64,000 nt of DNA from Actinomadura luteofluorescens (GCF_013409365.1 NZ_JACCBA010000001.1:4898001-4962000); one strand, 5' to 3'; counted from the first letter of the stretch, positions 8,492 through 18,200 are shown. Numbers and translations: made by a program. The notes: generated by a model from the sequence alone, not told the origin.

Positions 8492-9343
8492 TCAGAGGGC
8501 GACGAAGGTCAGGCCGCGCTTCTTCATCTTCGGGATGACGGTATCCAGGGCCTTGAGGGTCTGGGAGCGGTCGCCGCCCCCGTCGTGGCACAGCATGATG
8601 TTGCCGGCCTTGCCCTTCATGAGCGTGCGGCGGATGTGGCCGACGCCCGGACGGGCCCAGTCGCGCGGGTCGACGGCCCAGTCGATCGGCAGCATGTCGT
8701 GCTCGGCCACCGTCTCCAGGATCGACTTCGTCCACGCGCCGCCGGGGGAGCGGAAGAACTGGGGGACGACGCCGGTCACGTCGGCGATCCGGTCGTGCGC
8801 CTCCACGATCTCCTTGCGGACCCGCTTCTTCGACATGTTCGCGATGTAGATCGGGTGCGTCTCGGTGTGGTTGCAGATCTGGTGCCCGGCGTCGGTGATG
8901 CGGCGGGTGAGCTTGGAGAACTCCTTCACCTGCTCACCGATGACGAAGAACGTCGCGTGGATCTCGTGCTCGGCCAGCAGGTCGAGCACCCGCGGCGTCC
9001 ACAGCGGGCTGGGGCCGTCGTCGATGGTGAGGGCGATCGACTCGGCGGGCGGCGGGGGAGACAGCTGCGACAGCTCGCGGACGGGCGTCTCCAGCGCGGT
9101 GAGCTTCGCCGGCGTCCACGGCGCGGGCCGGGGCGTCGGGGTCGGGGTCGGGGTGGGCGTCGGGGTCGGATGGATGACCGGGCGCGCGCGGGGGGTCGGC
9201 GCGGCCCACGCGGGCTCCCCCGACCCGTGCGGCGGGCGCGCGCCGTCCGCGCCGAGCGCGGCGAGACCGGCGGCCGCCCCCATCAACCAGAGTGCTTTGC
9301 GGCGAGATGTCCAACCTGAGTCCTCAACCTCCACAAGTCCCAC
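8492..9343 (-). CDS. Secreted polysaccharide deacetylase (NodB homology domain)
   Basis: Carbohydrate esterase family 4 enzyme of 283 residues that removes N-acetyl groups from a glycan outside the cell. The N-terminus has SRRKAL followed by a hydrophobic stretch (about 13-35), which looks like a Tat signal. A PT repeat linker (59-72) follows. Catalytic motifs are TIDDGP (106-111), HTETHP (159-164), RSPGG (198-202), then DWAVDPRDW and CHDGGGDR. The metal-binding Asp-His-His triad is complete. Substrate could be peptidoglycan or chitin oligomers. The start is GTG at 9343. Confidence 0.9.
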   Translation of the reverse strand: MGLVEVEDSGWTSRRKALWLMGAAAGLAALGADGARPPHGSGEPAWAAPTPRARPVIHPTPTPTPTPTPTPRPAPWTPAKLTALETPVRELSQLSPPPPAESIALTIDDGPSPLWTPRVLDLLAEHEIHATFFVIGEQVKEFSKLTRRITDAGHQICNHTETHPIYIANMSKKRVRKEIVEAHDRIADVTGVVPQFFRSPGGAWTKSILETVAEHDMLPIDWAVDPRDWARPGVGHIRRTLMKGKAGNIMLCHDGGGDRSQTLKALDTVIPKMKKRGLTFVAL

Positions 9344-9835
9344 GCTATCGGGGTTTTGGGCGGGTAGGAGGCCGCTCCGGGATCACAATCGGCTCACCCG
9401 AGTGGTCCGATTTCGGGCGCGAGCACGGAGCCGCAGGTCGGGCCACTGCCGGCGGTCGAGCGGCCTTCCTCGTCCGACCTGGGACAGGCCGTCCGGAGGG
9501 ACGCCGCGGCCCGCGCGCGGCGCCGTGCGGACGGCGCCGACGGTGCCGGCGGAGGTGTTACCGTCTTCAGTGCGATTCGGGGGCCGGACGTCCCTGCCCG
9601 GGAACGAGGCGGGACGGCCGAGCGAGCACGGCCCGGCGCAGCCGGCGTGCGGTGGCCGTTACCAGGCAGTGCGCCGCGGGGGCCGATCTGTACTGGACGA
9701 CGCCCACGCCGCTGACCCCGTCGCCGGGTCGATCCGACGAAGACCGCGCGGCCCCGCGGTGTTCACCGGCCCTGGGAACCCGCCCGTCGGCCCGCTCCAC
9801 CGCAACCCGGTGGCGGCGGCCGGGGTTGGTCCCCC
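9344..9835. other. Intergenic region between the deacetylase and MFS genes
   Basis: 492 nt between divergent genes. ORFs here on both strands show no recognisable protein. It should contain the promoters of both neighbours, but no strong -10/-35 pair or inverted repeat was found. Confidence 0.5.
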
Positions 9836-11275
9836 ATGTCCTCCGTCTCCGCGCCCGCGATGGGCGAACCCCGCGCCCCCGGCCCCCGGCGGCCCGGCCT
9901 CATGCTCGCGGTGCTGCTCGCCGGGCAGTTCATGGTCAACGTCGACATCGCGGTCGTGAACGTCGCCGGCCCGTCCGTCAGGCAGGATCTGCGGCCGTCC
10001 GGCGGCGCCCTCGAACTGGTCGTCTCCGGGTACACGCTGGCGTACGCCGTCCTGCTGGTGACCGGCGCCCGGCTCGGGCAGGCCCGCGGCCACCGGCGGA
10101 TGTTCCTGCTCGGGCTCGGCGCGTTCACGGCGGCCTCGCTCGCGTGCGGGCTGGCCCCCTCCACCGGCGCGCTCGTCGCCGCGCGGCTGGCGCAGGGGGC
10201 GGCCGGGGCGCTGATGGTGCCGCAGGTCCTGTCGGGGATCCAGCTCCATTTCACCGGCCCGGCGCGGGCGCGGGCGCAGGGGCTGCTCGCGGTGGCGCTG
10301 TCCGGCGGCGCGGTCGCCGGACAGGTGCTCGGCGGCGTGCTGGTCTCGGCCGACGTGGGCGGGCTCGGCTGGCGCCCGGTCTTCCTGGTCAACGTGCCGG
10401 CCGGGATCGTGCTGCTCGCGGCCGGCGCCCGGCTGCTGCCGGCGGACGCGCCCGGCCGCGGCGCGCGCCTCGACCTCGGCGGGGCGGCGCTGCTGTCGGC
10501 GGCGGCGCTGCTGGCGGTCGTTCCGCTGCTGTTCGGGCGCGAGGCGGGCTGGCCGCCGTGGACGTGGGCGTCGCTCGCGGCGTGCGTACCGGTGGCCGCT
10601 CTGTTCGTCAGGCGACAGCGGCGCGTCGAGTCCCCGCTGCTCGCCCTAGGCGTGCTGGGCCGCCCGGTCGTGGCGTGGACGCTCGGCGCCCTCGGCGCGG
10701 CCACCGGCACCTTCTACGCGATGATGTTCGTCCTCGCCCTCTACCTCCAGGACGGCCTGGGCCGCAGCGCCCTGTTCTCCGGCCTGGTCCTCGTGCCCTG
10801 GGTCGCCGCGTTCGGGATCGCCGGGCCGCTCGTTCCGCGCCTTCCCGCCCGCGCGCCCATCGCCGGCTACCTGCTGCTCGCTTCGGTGTACGCCACGGCG
10901 GGGCTGACCCGCGCCGACGGTGCGGCGCTCGCCGCCTTGCTCGGGTTCGGGGGGCTCGGCCTCGGCCTCGGGTTCGCGCCGCAGCTCGGGCGGCTGACGG
11001 CACACGTCCCGGACCGGCACGCGGCCGGCCTCAGCGGCCTGGTCAACATGAACTTCCAGCTCGCGGGCGTCGCGGGCGTCGCCGTCTTCGGCACCCTGTA
11101 CCTCGGCGTCCCCGGCGGCCACGGCACGGCGTTCACCGCCGTGATGCTCGGCTTCGGCGGGACGGCGCTCGCCGCGGCCGCCGCCTCGTTCGCGGGGCAC
11201 CGCGCGGCGCGGCGCGAGGATCAGGGGAGCAGCCCGGCGCGGCGGGCGGCGGTCACGGCCTCCAACCGGGTGTGA
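9836..11275 (+). CDS. MFS transporter, DHA2 (14-TMS) drug:proton antiporter family
   Basis: Membrane transporter of 479 residues with about 14 hydrophobic segments. The DHA2 signature is visible near the N-terminus: VNVDIAVVNVAGPSV (TMS1 motif) and GYTLAYAVLLVTGARLGQARGHRRMF (motif A region between TMS2 and TMS3). It probably exports a small hydrophobic compound using the proton gradient. Its last 55 nt overlap the 3' end of the convergent GAF-LuxR gene, which may regulate it. The ribosome site is weak; an ATG at 9860 is also possible. Confidence 0.88.
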   Translation: MSSVSAPAMGEPRAPGPRRPGLMLAVLLAGQFMVNVDIAVVNVAGPSVRQDLRPSGGALELVVSGYTLAYAVLLVTGARLGQARGHRRMFLLGLGAFTAASLACGLAPSTGALVAARLAQGAAGALMVPQVLSGIQLHFTGPARARAQGLLAVALSGGAVAGQVLGGVLVSADVGGLGWRPVFLVNVPAGIVLLAAGARLLPADAPGRGARLDLGGAALLSAAALLAVVPLLFGREAGWPPWTWASLAACVPVAALFVRRQRRVESPLLALGVLGRPVVAWTLGALGAATGTFYAMMFVLALYLQDGLGRSALFSGLVLVPWVAAFGIAGPLVPRLPARAPIAGYLLLASVYATAGLTRADGAALAALLGFGGLGLGLGFAPQLGRLTAHVPDRHAAGLSGLVNMNFQLAGVAGVAVFGTLYLGVPGGHGTAFTAVMLGFGGTALAAAAASFAGHRAARREDQGSSPARRAAVTASNRV

Positions 11276-12042
11276 CTGTCGAGCTTGCGCATCGCCGACC
11301 GCAGGTAGCTCTTCACCGTCTCCGGCAGCAGCCCGAGCCGCTCGGCGGCCTCGGCGTTGGTGCAGCCGATCGCGACGTAGGACAGGACGTCCAGCTCGCG
11401 GGGAGACAGGACGGGGCGGGGCGACCCGGACGGCTCGTCCAGCCCGGCCGCCGCGAGGCGCAGCGACGCCTCCCGGAGCCGGTCGCGGGTCGGCAGGTCG
11501 CGGACCCGCTCGGCCAGGGCGCGCAGCTCGGCGTGCACCGCCCTGACCTCCTCCCAGCGCGCCGCCGACGTGCCGGGCGGCGTCCGCGCCAGCGCCTCGT
11601 CCGCGCGGTCCTGGACGGCGAGGTCCTGTTCGAGGTCGCGGGCCGCCTCCACGGCCGCGCCCACGACACGGTCAGCGAGCGACAGAGGTTCCCGCAGCGC
11701 GCCGTAGAGGACGCCGCGGACGCGGCGGCGCACGACGATCGGGACCGCGACGATCGACAGCAGCCCCTCGCGCCCGACCGGCTTGTCGTAGTCGTGGCTG
11801 ATCGACGCCGAGCACGGGTAGTTGCTGACCCACGCGGGACGTCCCATGGCCATCGCCTTGCCGCCGAGCCCGTTGCCCTGCCGGACCACGAGCCCGGTCA
11901 GCGAGTCCGTCGTGTTGCCGACCAGCTCGGTGATCACCAGCCGGTCCTGGCCGCTGAGGGCGCCCCCGAACACCATGGGCAGGCCGGTCGTGCGCTGCAG
12001 CGTCAGCACCGCCGACCGGACGGCCCCCACGTCATCGCCCAT
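11221..12042 (-). CDS. GAF domain / LuxR-type HTH transcriptional regulator
   Basis: Regulator of 273 residues. The N-terminal half (about 10-140) resembles a GAF sensory domain (VRQGNGLGGKAMAMGRPAWVSNY, VPIVVRRRVRGVLYG). The C-terminal half has a LuxR helix-turn-helix: LSPRELDVLSYVAIGCTNAEA and LLPETVKSYLRSAMRKL. There is no receiver domain, so a small ligand rather than phosphorylation is likely. Related actinobacterial proteins accompany acyl-CoA ligases; here the gene lies 54 nt downstream of the frameshifted ligase on the same strand. Confidence 0.87.
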   Translation of the reverse strand: MGDDVGAVRSAVLTLQRTTGLPMVFGGALSGQDRLVITELVGNTTDSLTGLVVRQGNGLGGKAMAMGRPAWVSNYPCSASISHDYDKPVGREGLLSIVAVPIVVRRRVRGVLYGALREPLSLADRVVGAAVEAARDLEQDLAVQDRADEALARTPPGTSAARWEEVRAVHAELRALAERVRDLPTRDRLREASLRLAAAGLDEPSGSPRPVLSPRELDVLSYVAIGCTNAEAAERLGLLPETVKSYLRSAMRKLDSHTRLEAVTAARRAGLLP

Positions 12043-12096
12043 GCTCCGAGCATGCCCTGCGCGCCCCCCACCCCGAAAGTGGCGGGGCCGACGAAC

Positions 12097-13738
12097 CTAG
12101 CCGCGCCGGTCGGTGGTGTCCTCCAGGCCGAGGATGTCCACGGCCTCGGCGCGCATCTGCACCTTGCGGATCTTGCCGGTGACCGTCATCGGGAACTCCT
12201 CCACCACGTGCACGTAGCGGGGGATCTTGTAGTGGGCGAGCCTGCCCTCGCAGAACGCGCGCAGCTCCCCGGCGGTCAGGCCCGGTACGCCCTCGCGCAG
12301 CCGCACCCAGGCCATCAGCTCCTCGCCGTACTTCTCGTCGGGGACGCCGATGACCTGCGCGTCGACGATGTCGGGGTGGGTGTAGAGGAACTCCTCGATC
12401 TCGCGCGGGTAGATGTTCTCCCCGCCGCGGATCACCATGTCCTTGATCCGGCCGGTGATGTTGACGTAGCCCTCCCCGTCCATCACCGCGAGGTCGCCGG
12501 TGTGCATCCAGCGGGCCGCGTCGACGGCCTCGGCCGTCTTGTCCGGCTCGTCCCAGTAGCCGAGCATCACCGAGTAGCCGCGCGTGCAGAACTCGCCGGG
12601 CACGCCGCGCGGGACGGTCACGCCCGTCTCCGGGTCGACGACCTTGATCTCCAGGTGCGGCAGGACGGTCCCGACCGTGGACACGCGGCGCTCCAGCGAG
12701 TCGCCCGCGCGGGTCTGGGTGGACACCGGCGACGTCTCGGTCATGCCGTAGCAGATCGCGACCTCGCTCATCCCGAGCCGCTCGATGACCTGCTTCATCA
12801 CCTCGACCGGGCACGGCGAACCCGCCATGATCCCGGTGCGCAGGCAGGACAGGTCGAGCCTGGTGAGCGACGGCTCGTTCAGGACGGCGATGAACATCGT
12901 CGGCACCCCGTACAGCGAGGTGCAGCGCTCGGCCGCGACCGCCTCCAGCGTCGCCTTAGGGTCGAACGCGGGCGCCGGGATCACGACGCACGCGCCGTGG
13001 CTCGTCGCCGCGAGGTTGCCCATGACCATGCCGAAGCAGTGGTAGAAGGGCACCGGCACGCAGATGCGGTCCTCCTCGTCGTAGCCGCACAGCTCGCCGA
13101 CGAAGTAGCCGTTGTTCAGGATGTTGTGGTGCGACAGCGTCGCGCCCTTGGGGAACCCCGTCGTCCCGGACGTGTACTGGATGTTGATGGGGTCGTCGGC
13201 GGTGAGCATCCGCCCGATCTCGTCGAGGACGCCCGGTTCGCCCGTGCGGCCGGCCTCCAGCAGCGCGTCCCACCCGGGCGTGCCGATGAGCACGACGTCG
13301 CGCAGGGCGGCGCACTTCGGCCGGACCTGCTCGATCATCGCCGCGTAGTCGGACGTCTTGAACACCGGGGTCGCGACCAGCGTCCGGATCCCGGCCTGGT
13401 TGAGGACGAACTCCAGCTCGTGCACCCGGTAGGCGGGGTTGATGTTGACGAGGATCGCCCCGAGCTTGGCCGTCGCGTACTGCACGAGCATCCACTCGGC
13501 GCAGTTCGGCGCCCAGATGCCCACCCGGTCGCCCTTGACGACGCCGAGGTCGCGCAGGGCCGAGCGCGACGGCCTCCACGTCGTCGGAGAACTGCTCGTA
13601 GGTCCAGCGGCGGCCGGACGCCCGCTCGACGAGCGCGTCGCGCTCCGCGTGCGCCGCGACCGTCCGGTCGAGGTTCGCGCCGATCGTGTCGCCGAGCAGC
13701 GGCGTGGCCGAGACGCCCGACGCGTAGGAGAGGTTCAC
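12097..13738 (-). pseudogene. AMP-binding acyl-CoA synthetase, interrupted by a frameshift
   Basis: FadD-like acyl-CoA ligase of about 546 residues split between two frames. The first about 57 residues (GTG 13738 to near 13565, ending SDDVEAVA) are in one frame; the rest ([20 protein letters not shown] onward) is in another. Homology is continuous if one base near 13564 is ignored. Beyond the break the enzyme looks intact: [38 protein letters not shown], and VTGKIRKVQ at the end. The start GTG overlaps the stop of the upstream ligase gene (GTGA), so the two are coupled. A sequencing error, a true null allele or recoding are possible. Confidence 0.85.
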
Positions 13739-15417
13739 CGCAGGTCCTCCTCCCTGAACTCGCCCGCGGGCCGGTCGTCCCGCCCGGGATGCTTGTCGAT
13801 CTCGCTGGCCCGCAGCTCGACCCGGCGGATCTTCCCGGAGATCGTCTTCGGCAGCTCGGCGAACTCCAGCAGCCGGATCCGCTTGTAGGGCGACAGCTGC
13901 TCCCGGCAGTGAGCGAAGATCGCCTTCGCGGTCTCGGCGTCCGGCGCCCAGCCGCTCGCGAGCGTGACGTAGGCCTTCGGGACGGCCAGCCGCACCGGGT
14001 CGGGCGACGGCACCACCGCGGCCTCCGCCACCGCCTCGTGCTCGATCAGCACGCTCTCCAGCTCGAACGGCGAGATCTTGTAGTCGGACGCCTTGAACAC
14101 GTCGTCGGCGCGCCCGACGTAGGTGATGTACCCGTCCTCGTCGCGGGAGCCGATGTCACCGGTGTGGTAGTAGCCGCCGGCCATCGCCTCCTCGGTGCGC
14201 TCCTCGTCGCCGTGGTAGCCGGTCATCAGCCCGAGCGGGCGGTCCTCCAGGTCGAGGCAGATCTCGCCCTCCTCGCCGGGCTCCCCGGTGAGCGGGTCGA
14301 TCAGCACCACCTCGTAGCCGGGCACGGGACGCCCCATCGACCCGGGCTTGACCGGCTGGCCGGGCGTGTTGGCGATCTGGACGGTCGTCTCGGTCTGCCC
14401 GAAGCCGTCCCGGATCGTGCGGTCCCACGCCTGCTTCACCCGCTCGATGACCTCGGGGTTCAGCGGCTCCCCGGCGGCGACGACCTCGCGCGGCGGCCTG
14501 CCGAGCCGTCCGAGGTCGGACTGGATCAGCATCCGCCACACGGTCGGCGGCGCGCAGAAGCTCGTCACGCCGCAGCGTTCGAGGGTGTCGAGGAGCCGGT
14601 CCGGGTCGAACCGGGTGTAGTTGAAGATGAACACGCACGCCTCGGCGTCCCACGGCGCGAAGATGTTGCTCCAGGCGTGCTTCGCCCACCCCGGCGACGA
14701 GATGTTCAGGTGGACGTCGCCCGGCCGCAGCCCGATCCAGTACATCGTCGACAGGTGCCCGGCGGGGTAGGACGCGTGGGTGTGCTCGACCAGCTTCGGC
14801 TTGGCCGTCGTCCCGGACGTGAAGTACAGCAGCAGCGTGTCCCGCGACATCGTCAGGCCGTAGGGGGTGAAGGACTCGCCCTCCTCGTAGGCGTCCGCGT
14901 ACCGCAGCCAGCCCTCCACCGGCTCGCCCACGGCGATCCTCGTGAACTCGCCCTCGACGCCGTCGAACTTCCCGGTCTCGGACGAGGCGGTGACCACGTG
15001 CCGGGCCTTCCCGCGCGTCAGCCGGTCCTGGAGGTCGGCCGTGCCGAGCAGCGGCGTGCACGGAATCATGATCGCGCCGAGCTTCATCGCCGCGAGCACG
15101 GTCTCCCACAGCTCCACCTGGTTGCCGAGCATCAGGATGATCCGGTCGCCGCGCCGCACCCCCGCCCGGCGGAGCAGGTTCGCGACCTGGTTCGAGCGCC
15201 GCGCCATCTGCGAGAACGAGTACTTCGCCTCGGCGCCGTCCTCCTCGACGATCCACAGCGCGGGCGAGTCGTTCCCTTCGGCGATCTTGTCGAACCAGTC
15301 CAGCGCCCAGTTGAAACCGGTCAGCACCGGCCAGCGGAACTTCTCGTACGCCGTCGCGTAGTCGTCGCGATGCGCGAGCAGGAAGTCGCGCGCCGCGCGG
15401 AACTCGACTGCGGGCAT
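13735..15417 (-). CDS. AMP-binding acyl-CoA synthetase (medium-chain ACSM-like)
   Basis: Intact acyl-CoA ligase of 560 residues. The P-loop-like segment is LLYFTSGTTAKPKLVEHTHASY, followed by FGQTETTVQIAN (A5), YHTGDIGSRDEDGYITYVGRADD and the C-terminal KTISGKIRRVELR with the catalytic Lys. The HTHASYP segment and overall pattern resemble medium-chain and acetyl-type (ACSM) ligases more than FadD. It is first in a probable operon with the frameshifted ligase and the GAF-LuxR gene, and lies downstream of a TetR gene. Confidence 0.9.
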   Translation of the reverse strand: MPAVEFRAARDFLLAHRDDYATAYEKFRWPVLTGFNWALDWFDKIAEGNDSPALWIVEEDGAEAKYSFSQMARRSNQVANLLRRAGVRRGDRIILMLGNQVELWETVLAAMKLGAIMIPCTPLLGTADLQDRLTRGKARHVVTASSETGKFDGVEGEFTRIAVGEPVEGWLRYADAYEEGESFTPYGLTMSRDTLLLYFTSGTTAKPKLVEHTHASYPAGHLSTMYWIGLRPGDVHLNISSPGWAKHAWSNIFAPWDAEACVFIFNYTRFDPDRLLDTLERCGVTSFCAPPTVWRMLIQSDLGRLGRPPREVVAAGEPLNPEVIERVKQAWDRTIRDGFGQTETTVQIANTPGQPVKPGSMGRPVPGYEVVLIDPLTGEPGEEGEICLDLEDRPLGLMTGYHGDEERTEEAMAGGYYHTGDIGSRDEDGYITYVGRADDVFKASDYKISPFELESVLIEHEAVAEAAVVPSPDPVRLAVPKAYVTLASGWAPDAETAKAIFAHCREQLSPYKRIRLLEFAELPKTISGKIRRVELRASEIDKHPGRDDRPAGEFREEDLR

Positions 15418-15443
15418 GGTCTTCTCCCTCGTAGCCGCACGGA

Positions 15444-15477
15444 CACCCGGTCAGAAGGATGGTTGGCCATCCGGGTG
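15444..15477. promoter_or_regulatory. Nested inverted repeat upstream of the acyl-CoA ligase operon
   Basis: CACCCGG (15444-15450) pairs with CCGGGTG (15471-15477), and inside it GGATGG TTGG CCATCC (15457-15472) is a perfect 6-bp palindrome. It lies 27-60 nt upstream of the ligase ATG and just after the TetR gene, a suitable place for a TetR-family operator. The link to that TetR protein is inference. Confidence 0.45.
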
Positions 15478-15514
15478 ACCCACGCCACCCCCGAACGGGG
15501 GTAGTGGGGTGGTC

Positions 15515-16138
15515 TTACCCGCCCGTTACGAAGGTTGAGCGCAGCAACAGCGCCATGTGGTCGCCGATTTGGCCGGGAGTCCAGCCGCGGTCGTCGAGCA
15601 GCGTTCCGCTCACCTCGTTGGCGATGAGCGCGAGGAGCATGTCGGTGGCGGTGTCGACCGTCCAGCCGGGGGCGAGCACGCCCTCCTCGTCCAGCCGCCG
15701 GATCAGCGCGCGGTTCGTCTCGTACCGCCACCGCATGGCGGCCTCCCAGTGCCGGGCCGCGTCCGGGTCGCTGCCCGCCTCCCGCTCCACCGCCCGCGCG
15801 ACGGCGAGGACGCGCGCCATGAACTCGGCGTGCCGGCGCGCGAACACCTCCAGCGCGGTCACCGCGTCGGGCGCCTCGGCGACGGGCGCGAACCGGCCCC
15901 GCAGGTCCTCGACCTCGTTGACGTGGTCGAACAGCTCGCTGATCAGGTCGGCCCGCGACGCGAAGTGCAGGTAGACGGCCCGCCGGGACACTCCGGCGCG
16001 CTCGGCGACGGCCGCCATCGTCGTCGCCGCCATCCCGTGCTCCTCGACGAGCTCGCGCGCGGCGCGCAGCAGCGCCGTCCGGGAACGCCGGCTCCTCGCG
16101 TTCCGCGGCTCCTCGATCGCCCTCGCCATGGCCCCCAT
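15515..16138 (-). CDS. TetR-family transcriptional regulator
   Basis: Repressor of about 207 residues. The N-terminal helix-turn-helix is clear: RTALLRAARELVEEHGMAAT, AERAGVSRRAVYLHFASRADLI. The C-terminal ligand domain has several Trp-containing helices (HWEAAMRWRYETNRAL). It is divergent from the AhpD-like gene (128 nt apart) and upstream of the acyl-CoA ligases on its own strand, so either side may be its target. ATG 16129, three codons in, is an equally plausible start. Confidence 0.9.
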   Translation of the reverse strand: MGAMARAIEEPRNARSRRSRTALLRAARELVEEHGMAATTMAAVAERAGVSRRAVYLHFASRADLISELFDHVNEVEDLRGRFAPVAEAPDAVTALEVFARRHAEFMARVLAVARAVEREAGSDPDAARHWEAAMRWRYETNRALIRRLDEEGVLAPGWTVDTATDMLLALIANEVSGTLLDDRGWTPGQIGDHMALLLRSTFVTGG

Positions 16139-16265
16139 GTTCCCAGCCGCGCGGCCGCCGCCCGTCCGGGGCGAGGTGAGCGGAGTCACTTTCGGGGAGC
16201 CGTCACACCTCGCCCGGCTACCGCGTCAACCGGGTGTACCCCTCCACACGGCAAAGGAGATCGCC

Positions 16266-16736
16266 ATGGACGCCCGTTTCAACTACTACGGCACCGCCGC
16301 GGCCGGCAGGTTCATGAAGTACCTGCAGTCGGCGGCCAAGGTCGTCACGGACTCGACGCTGCCGTCCGCGACGGTCCACCTGGTGGAGCTGCGGGCGAGC
16401 CAGATCAACGGTTGCGCCTTCTGCGTCGACATGCACAGCAAGGACCTCGCCCACGAGGGCGAGACGCCGGTGCGCCTCAACCTGGTCGCGGCCTGGCGGG
16501 AGGCCACCGTCTTCACCGACGCCGAGCGCGCCGCCCTGGAGCTGGCCGAGCAGGGCACCCGCCTCGCCGACGGCACCGGCGTCTCCGACGAGGCCTGGGA
16601 GAACGCCGCCAAGCACTACGACGAGGAGGAGCTCGCGGCGCTGGTGTCGCTGATCGCCCTCATCAACGCCTGGAACCGCATGAACGTCATCACCCGGCAG
16701 CCCGGTGGCGCCTACCAGCCCGGCCAGTTCGGCTGA
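16266..16736 (+). CDS. Carboxymuconolactone decarboxylase / AhpD-like family protein
   Basis: Protein of 156 residues with the AhpD-like peroxidase core: LRASQINGCAFCVDMHSKDL contains CxxC and the downstream His that form the proton-relay/disulfide centre. These proteins reduce peroxides or are uncharacterised thiol redox enzymes. AAAGGAG eight bases upstream fixes the ATG. It is divergent from the TetR gene and may be under its control. Confidence 0.9.
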   Translation: MDARFNYYGTAAAGRFMKYLQSAAKVVTDSTLPSATVHLVELRASQINGCAFCVDMHSKDLAHEGETPVRLNLVAAWREATVFTDAERAALELAEQGTRLADGTGVSDEAWENAAKHYDEEELAALVSLIALINAWNRMNVITRQPGGAYQPGQFG

Positions 16737-16800
16737 CCGTCCCGGAACGCGGACGTGCCGCCCTCCACCCGGGGTGAAGGGCGACACGCTCGGCGTGCCG

Positions 16801-17337
16801 TCAGGCGGTGCGGTAGGTGGCGAGTTCCCCGTCGGTGCCGACTCGGCGGAGGCCGGCGTTCTCCAGGACGCGGGCCGACGCGGGGTTGGACAGCTCCACG
16901 GTCGCGACGACCCTGTCCACGCCGGGCGCGGCCAGGGCGAACGCCACGATGGCGCGGGCGGCCTCGGTGGCGTACCCGCGGCCCCGGCGGGACGGGACGA
17001 CGCCGTAGCCGAACTCGACGGCCCCGTCGGCGGGCGGCCAGAACAGGCCGACGGCGCCGGCCACCAGGCCGGTGGACCGTTCGATGATCAGGCGCTGGCC
17101 GTGCTCGCCGAGCGCGGACGGGTTCTCGGCGATGAAGCCGGCGATGGCGAGGTCGCCTTCGGCGGGGAAGTCGTCGGCCCAGCCGGCGAGCCTGTCGCCG
17201 GACAGGACGGCGGCGATCTCGCCGGGCGTCCACGGCCGAAGGACGAGACGGTCCGTGGTGAGCTCCGCGCCGGCCGGGCCGGAGTCGGCCGGGCCGGAGT
17301 CGGGAAGGCCTGAAGTGGTCAGGTCGGAAGAAGTCAC
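16801..17337 (-). CDS. GNAT N-acetyltransferase (RimJ/RimL-like)
   Basis: Acetyl-CoA-dependent acetyltransferase of 178 residues. TDRLVLRPWTPGE begins the RimJ/L-type fold, and YGVVPSRRGRGYATEAARAIV is the acetyl-CoA pyrophosphate-binding motif A; VELSNPASARVLENAGL is the last conserved motif. GTG 17337 was selected because AGGAG lies six bases before it. A 15-nt direct duplication near the 5' end creates a repeated DSGPA segment. The substrate is unknown (an N-terminal amine or small metabolite). Confidence 0.85.
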   Translation of the reverse strand: MTSSDLTTSGLPDSGPADSGPAGAELTTDRLVLRPWTPGEIAAVLSGDRLAGWADDFPAEGDLAIAGFIAENPSALGEHGQRLIIERSTGLVAGAVGLFWPPADGAVEFGYGVVPSRRGRGYATEAARAIVAFALAAPGVDRVVATVELSNPASARVLENAGLRRVGTDGELATYRTA

Positions 17338-17516
17338 GTGTGGCTCCTGGTCGTGCTGGACGACCGGGCCGCGCTCAATCGCGGGCGGCCCGGACAAGGG
17401 CATGCTGACGAAGCGCCGCGCGGGCCATATTCATCAACCTCCCCTGTCGCAGGAACGCCGCAGAGCCTACTACGAACGGCTCGCAGTGCCCACGAGCATG
17501 CTGGTGCCGGAGCTCG

Positions 17517-18200
17517 TCAAGGAACCCGGAAGCCGCGGAACGTCACGTGCCTCCGGGTCTTGAAGCCGAGCCGTTCGTAGAGCGCGATCGCCCGGGTGTT
17601 CGCTTCGGCCACGTGCAGGAAGGGGCGTTCGTTCCTGGACGTGACGCGAGCCGCGAGCGCGCCGATCAGCCGGGCGGCGTAGCCGCGCCCGCGCGCCTCG
17701 GGGGCGGTGCAGACGGTGCTGATCTCCGTCCATCCCGGGGGCCGGAGCCGTTCGCCCGCCATCGCCACCAGGGCGCCGTTGTCGCGGATGCCGACGTAGG
17801 CGCCGAGTTCGCGGGTGCGCGGCCAGAACGGCCCCGGCCGCGTCCGCGCGACGAGGTCGAGCATCTCGGGAACGTCCTCCGCCCCCAGTTCCACCACGCC
17901 GGTGCCGGTCTCGCCGCCGCCGGGCCAGACCATCTGGAGGCCTTCGAGGACGAAGACCGGCTCCCAGTCCGGCGGCGGGGCCGCGGGGCTGCTGAACATG
18001 TCGGCGAGTTCGCCGCGGCCGAGCAGCCGGGCGAGGTCGGCCCACTCCGCCGGGCCCGGGTCGGCGGGCAGCGCGGAGAAGGTCGACACCCCCGGCAGGT
18101 AGGTGGCGGCCCGGCCGAGCCGGCGTGCGAGGTGCGCGTGACGGCCGCGGAGCGACTCGCCCACAGGGTCATCGAGCACGACGTCGTCGCGGTCCGCCAA
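17517..18200 (-). CDS. GNAT N-acetyltransferase (FR47-like)
   Basis: Acetyltransferase of about 227 residues with a long N-terminal extension. The C-terminal FR47-like domain includes VCTAPEARGRGYAARLIGALA (acetyl-CoA loop) and ANTRAIALYERLGFKTRRHV. A TTG at 18200 with GAGAGGGG upstream is the likely start; a GTG a few codons in is possible. It is on the same strand as the other GNAT gene, 180 nt apart. Confidence 0.83.
   Translation of the reverse strand: MADRDDVVLDDPVGESLRGRHAHLARRLGRAATYLPGVSTFSALPADPGPAEWADLARLLGRGELADMFSSPAAPPPDWEPVFVLEGLQMVWPGGGETGTGVVELGAEDVPEMLDLVARTRPGPFWPRTRELGAYVGIRDNGALVAMAGERLRPPGWTEISTVCTAPEARGRGYAARLIGALAARVTSRNERPFLHVAEANTRAIALYERLGFKTRRHVTFRGFRVP

Noticed and set aside
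9123..9171. Repetitive 6-nt units in the deacetylase gene, considered as a VNTR or CRISPR
   Set aside because: They encode the Pro-Thr linker of a secreted enzyme; there are no spacers.
9292..15504. Very long open frame (about 2070 codons) on the plus strand across the ligase genes
   Set aside because: It is antisense to two clear acyl-CoA ligases and a LuxR gene, low-complexity in Arg/Pro/Gly, and a usual by-product of high GC in the opposite strand.
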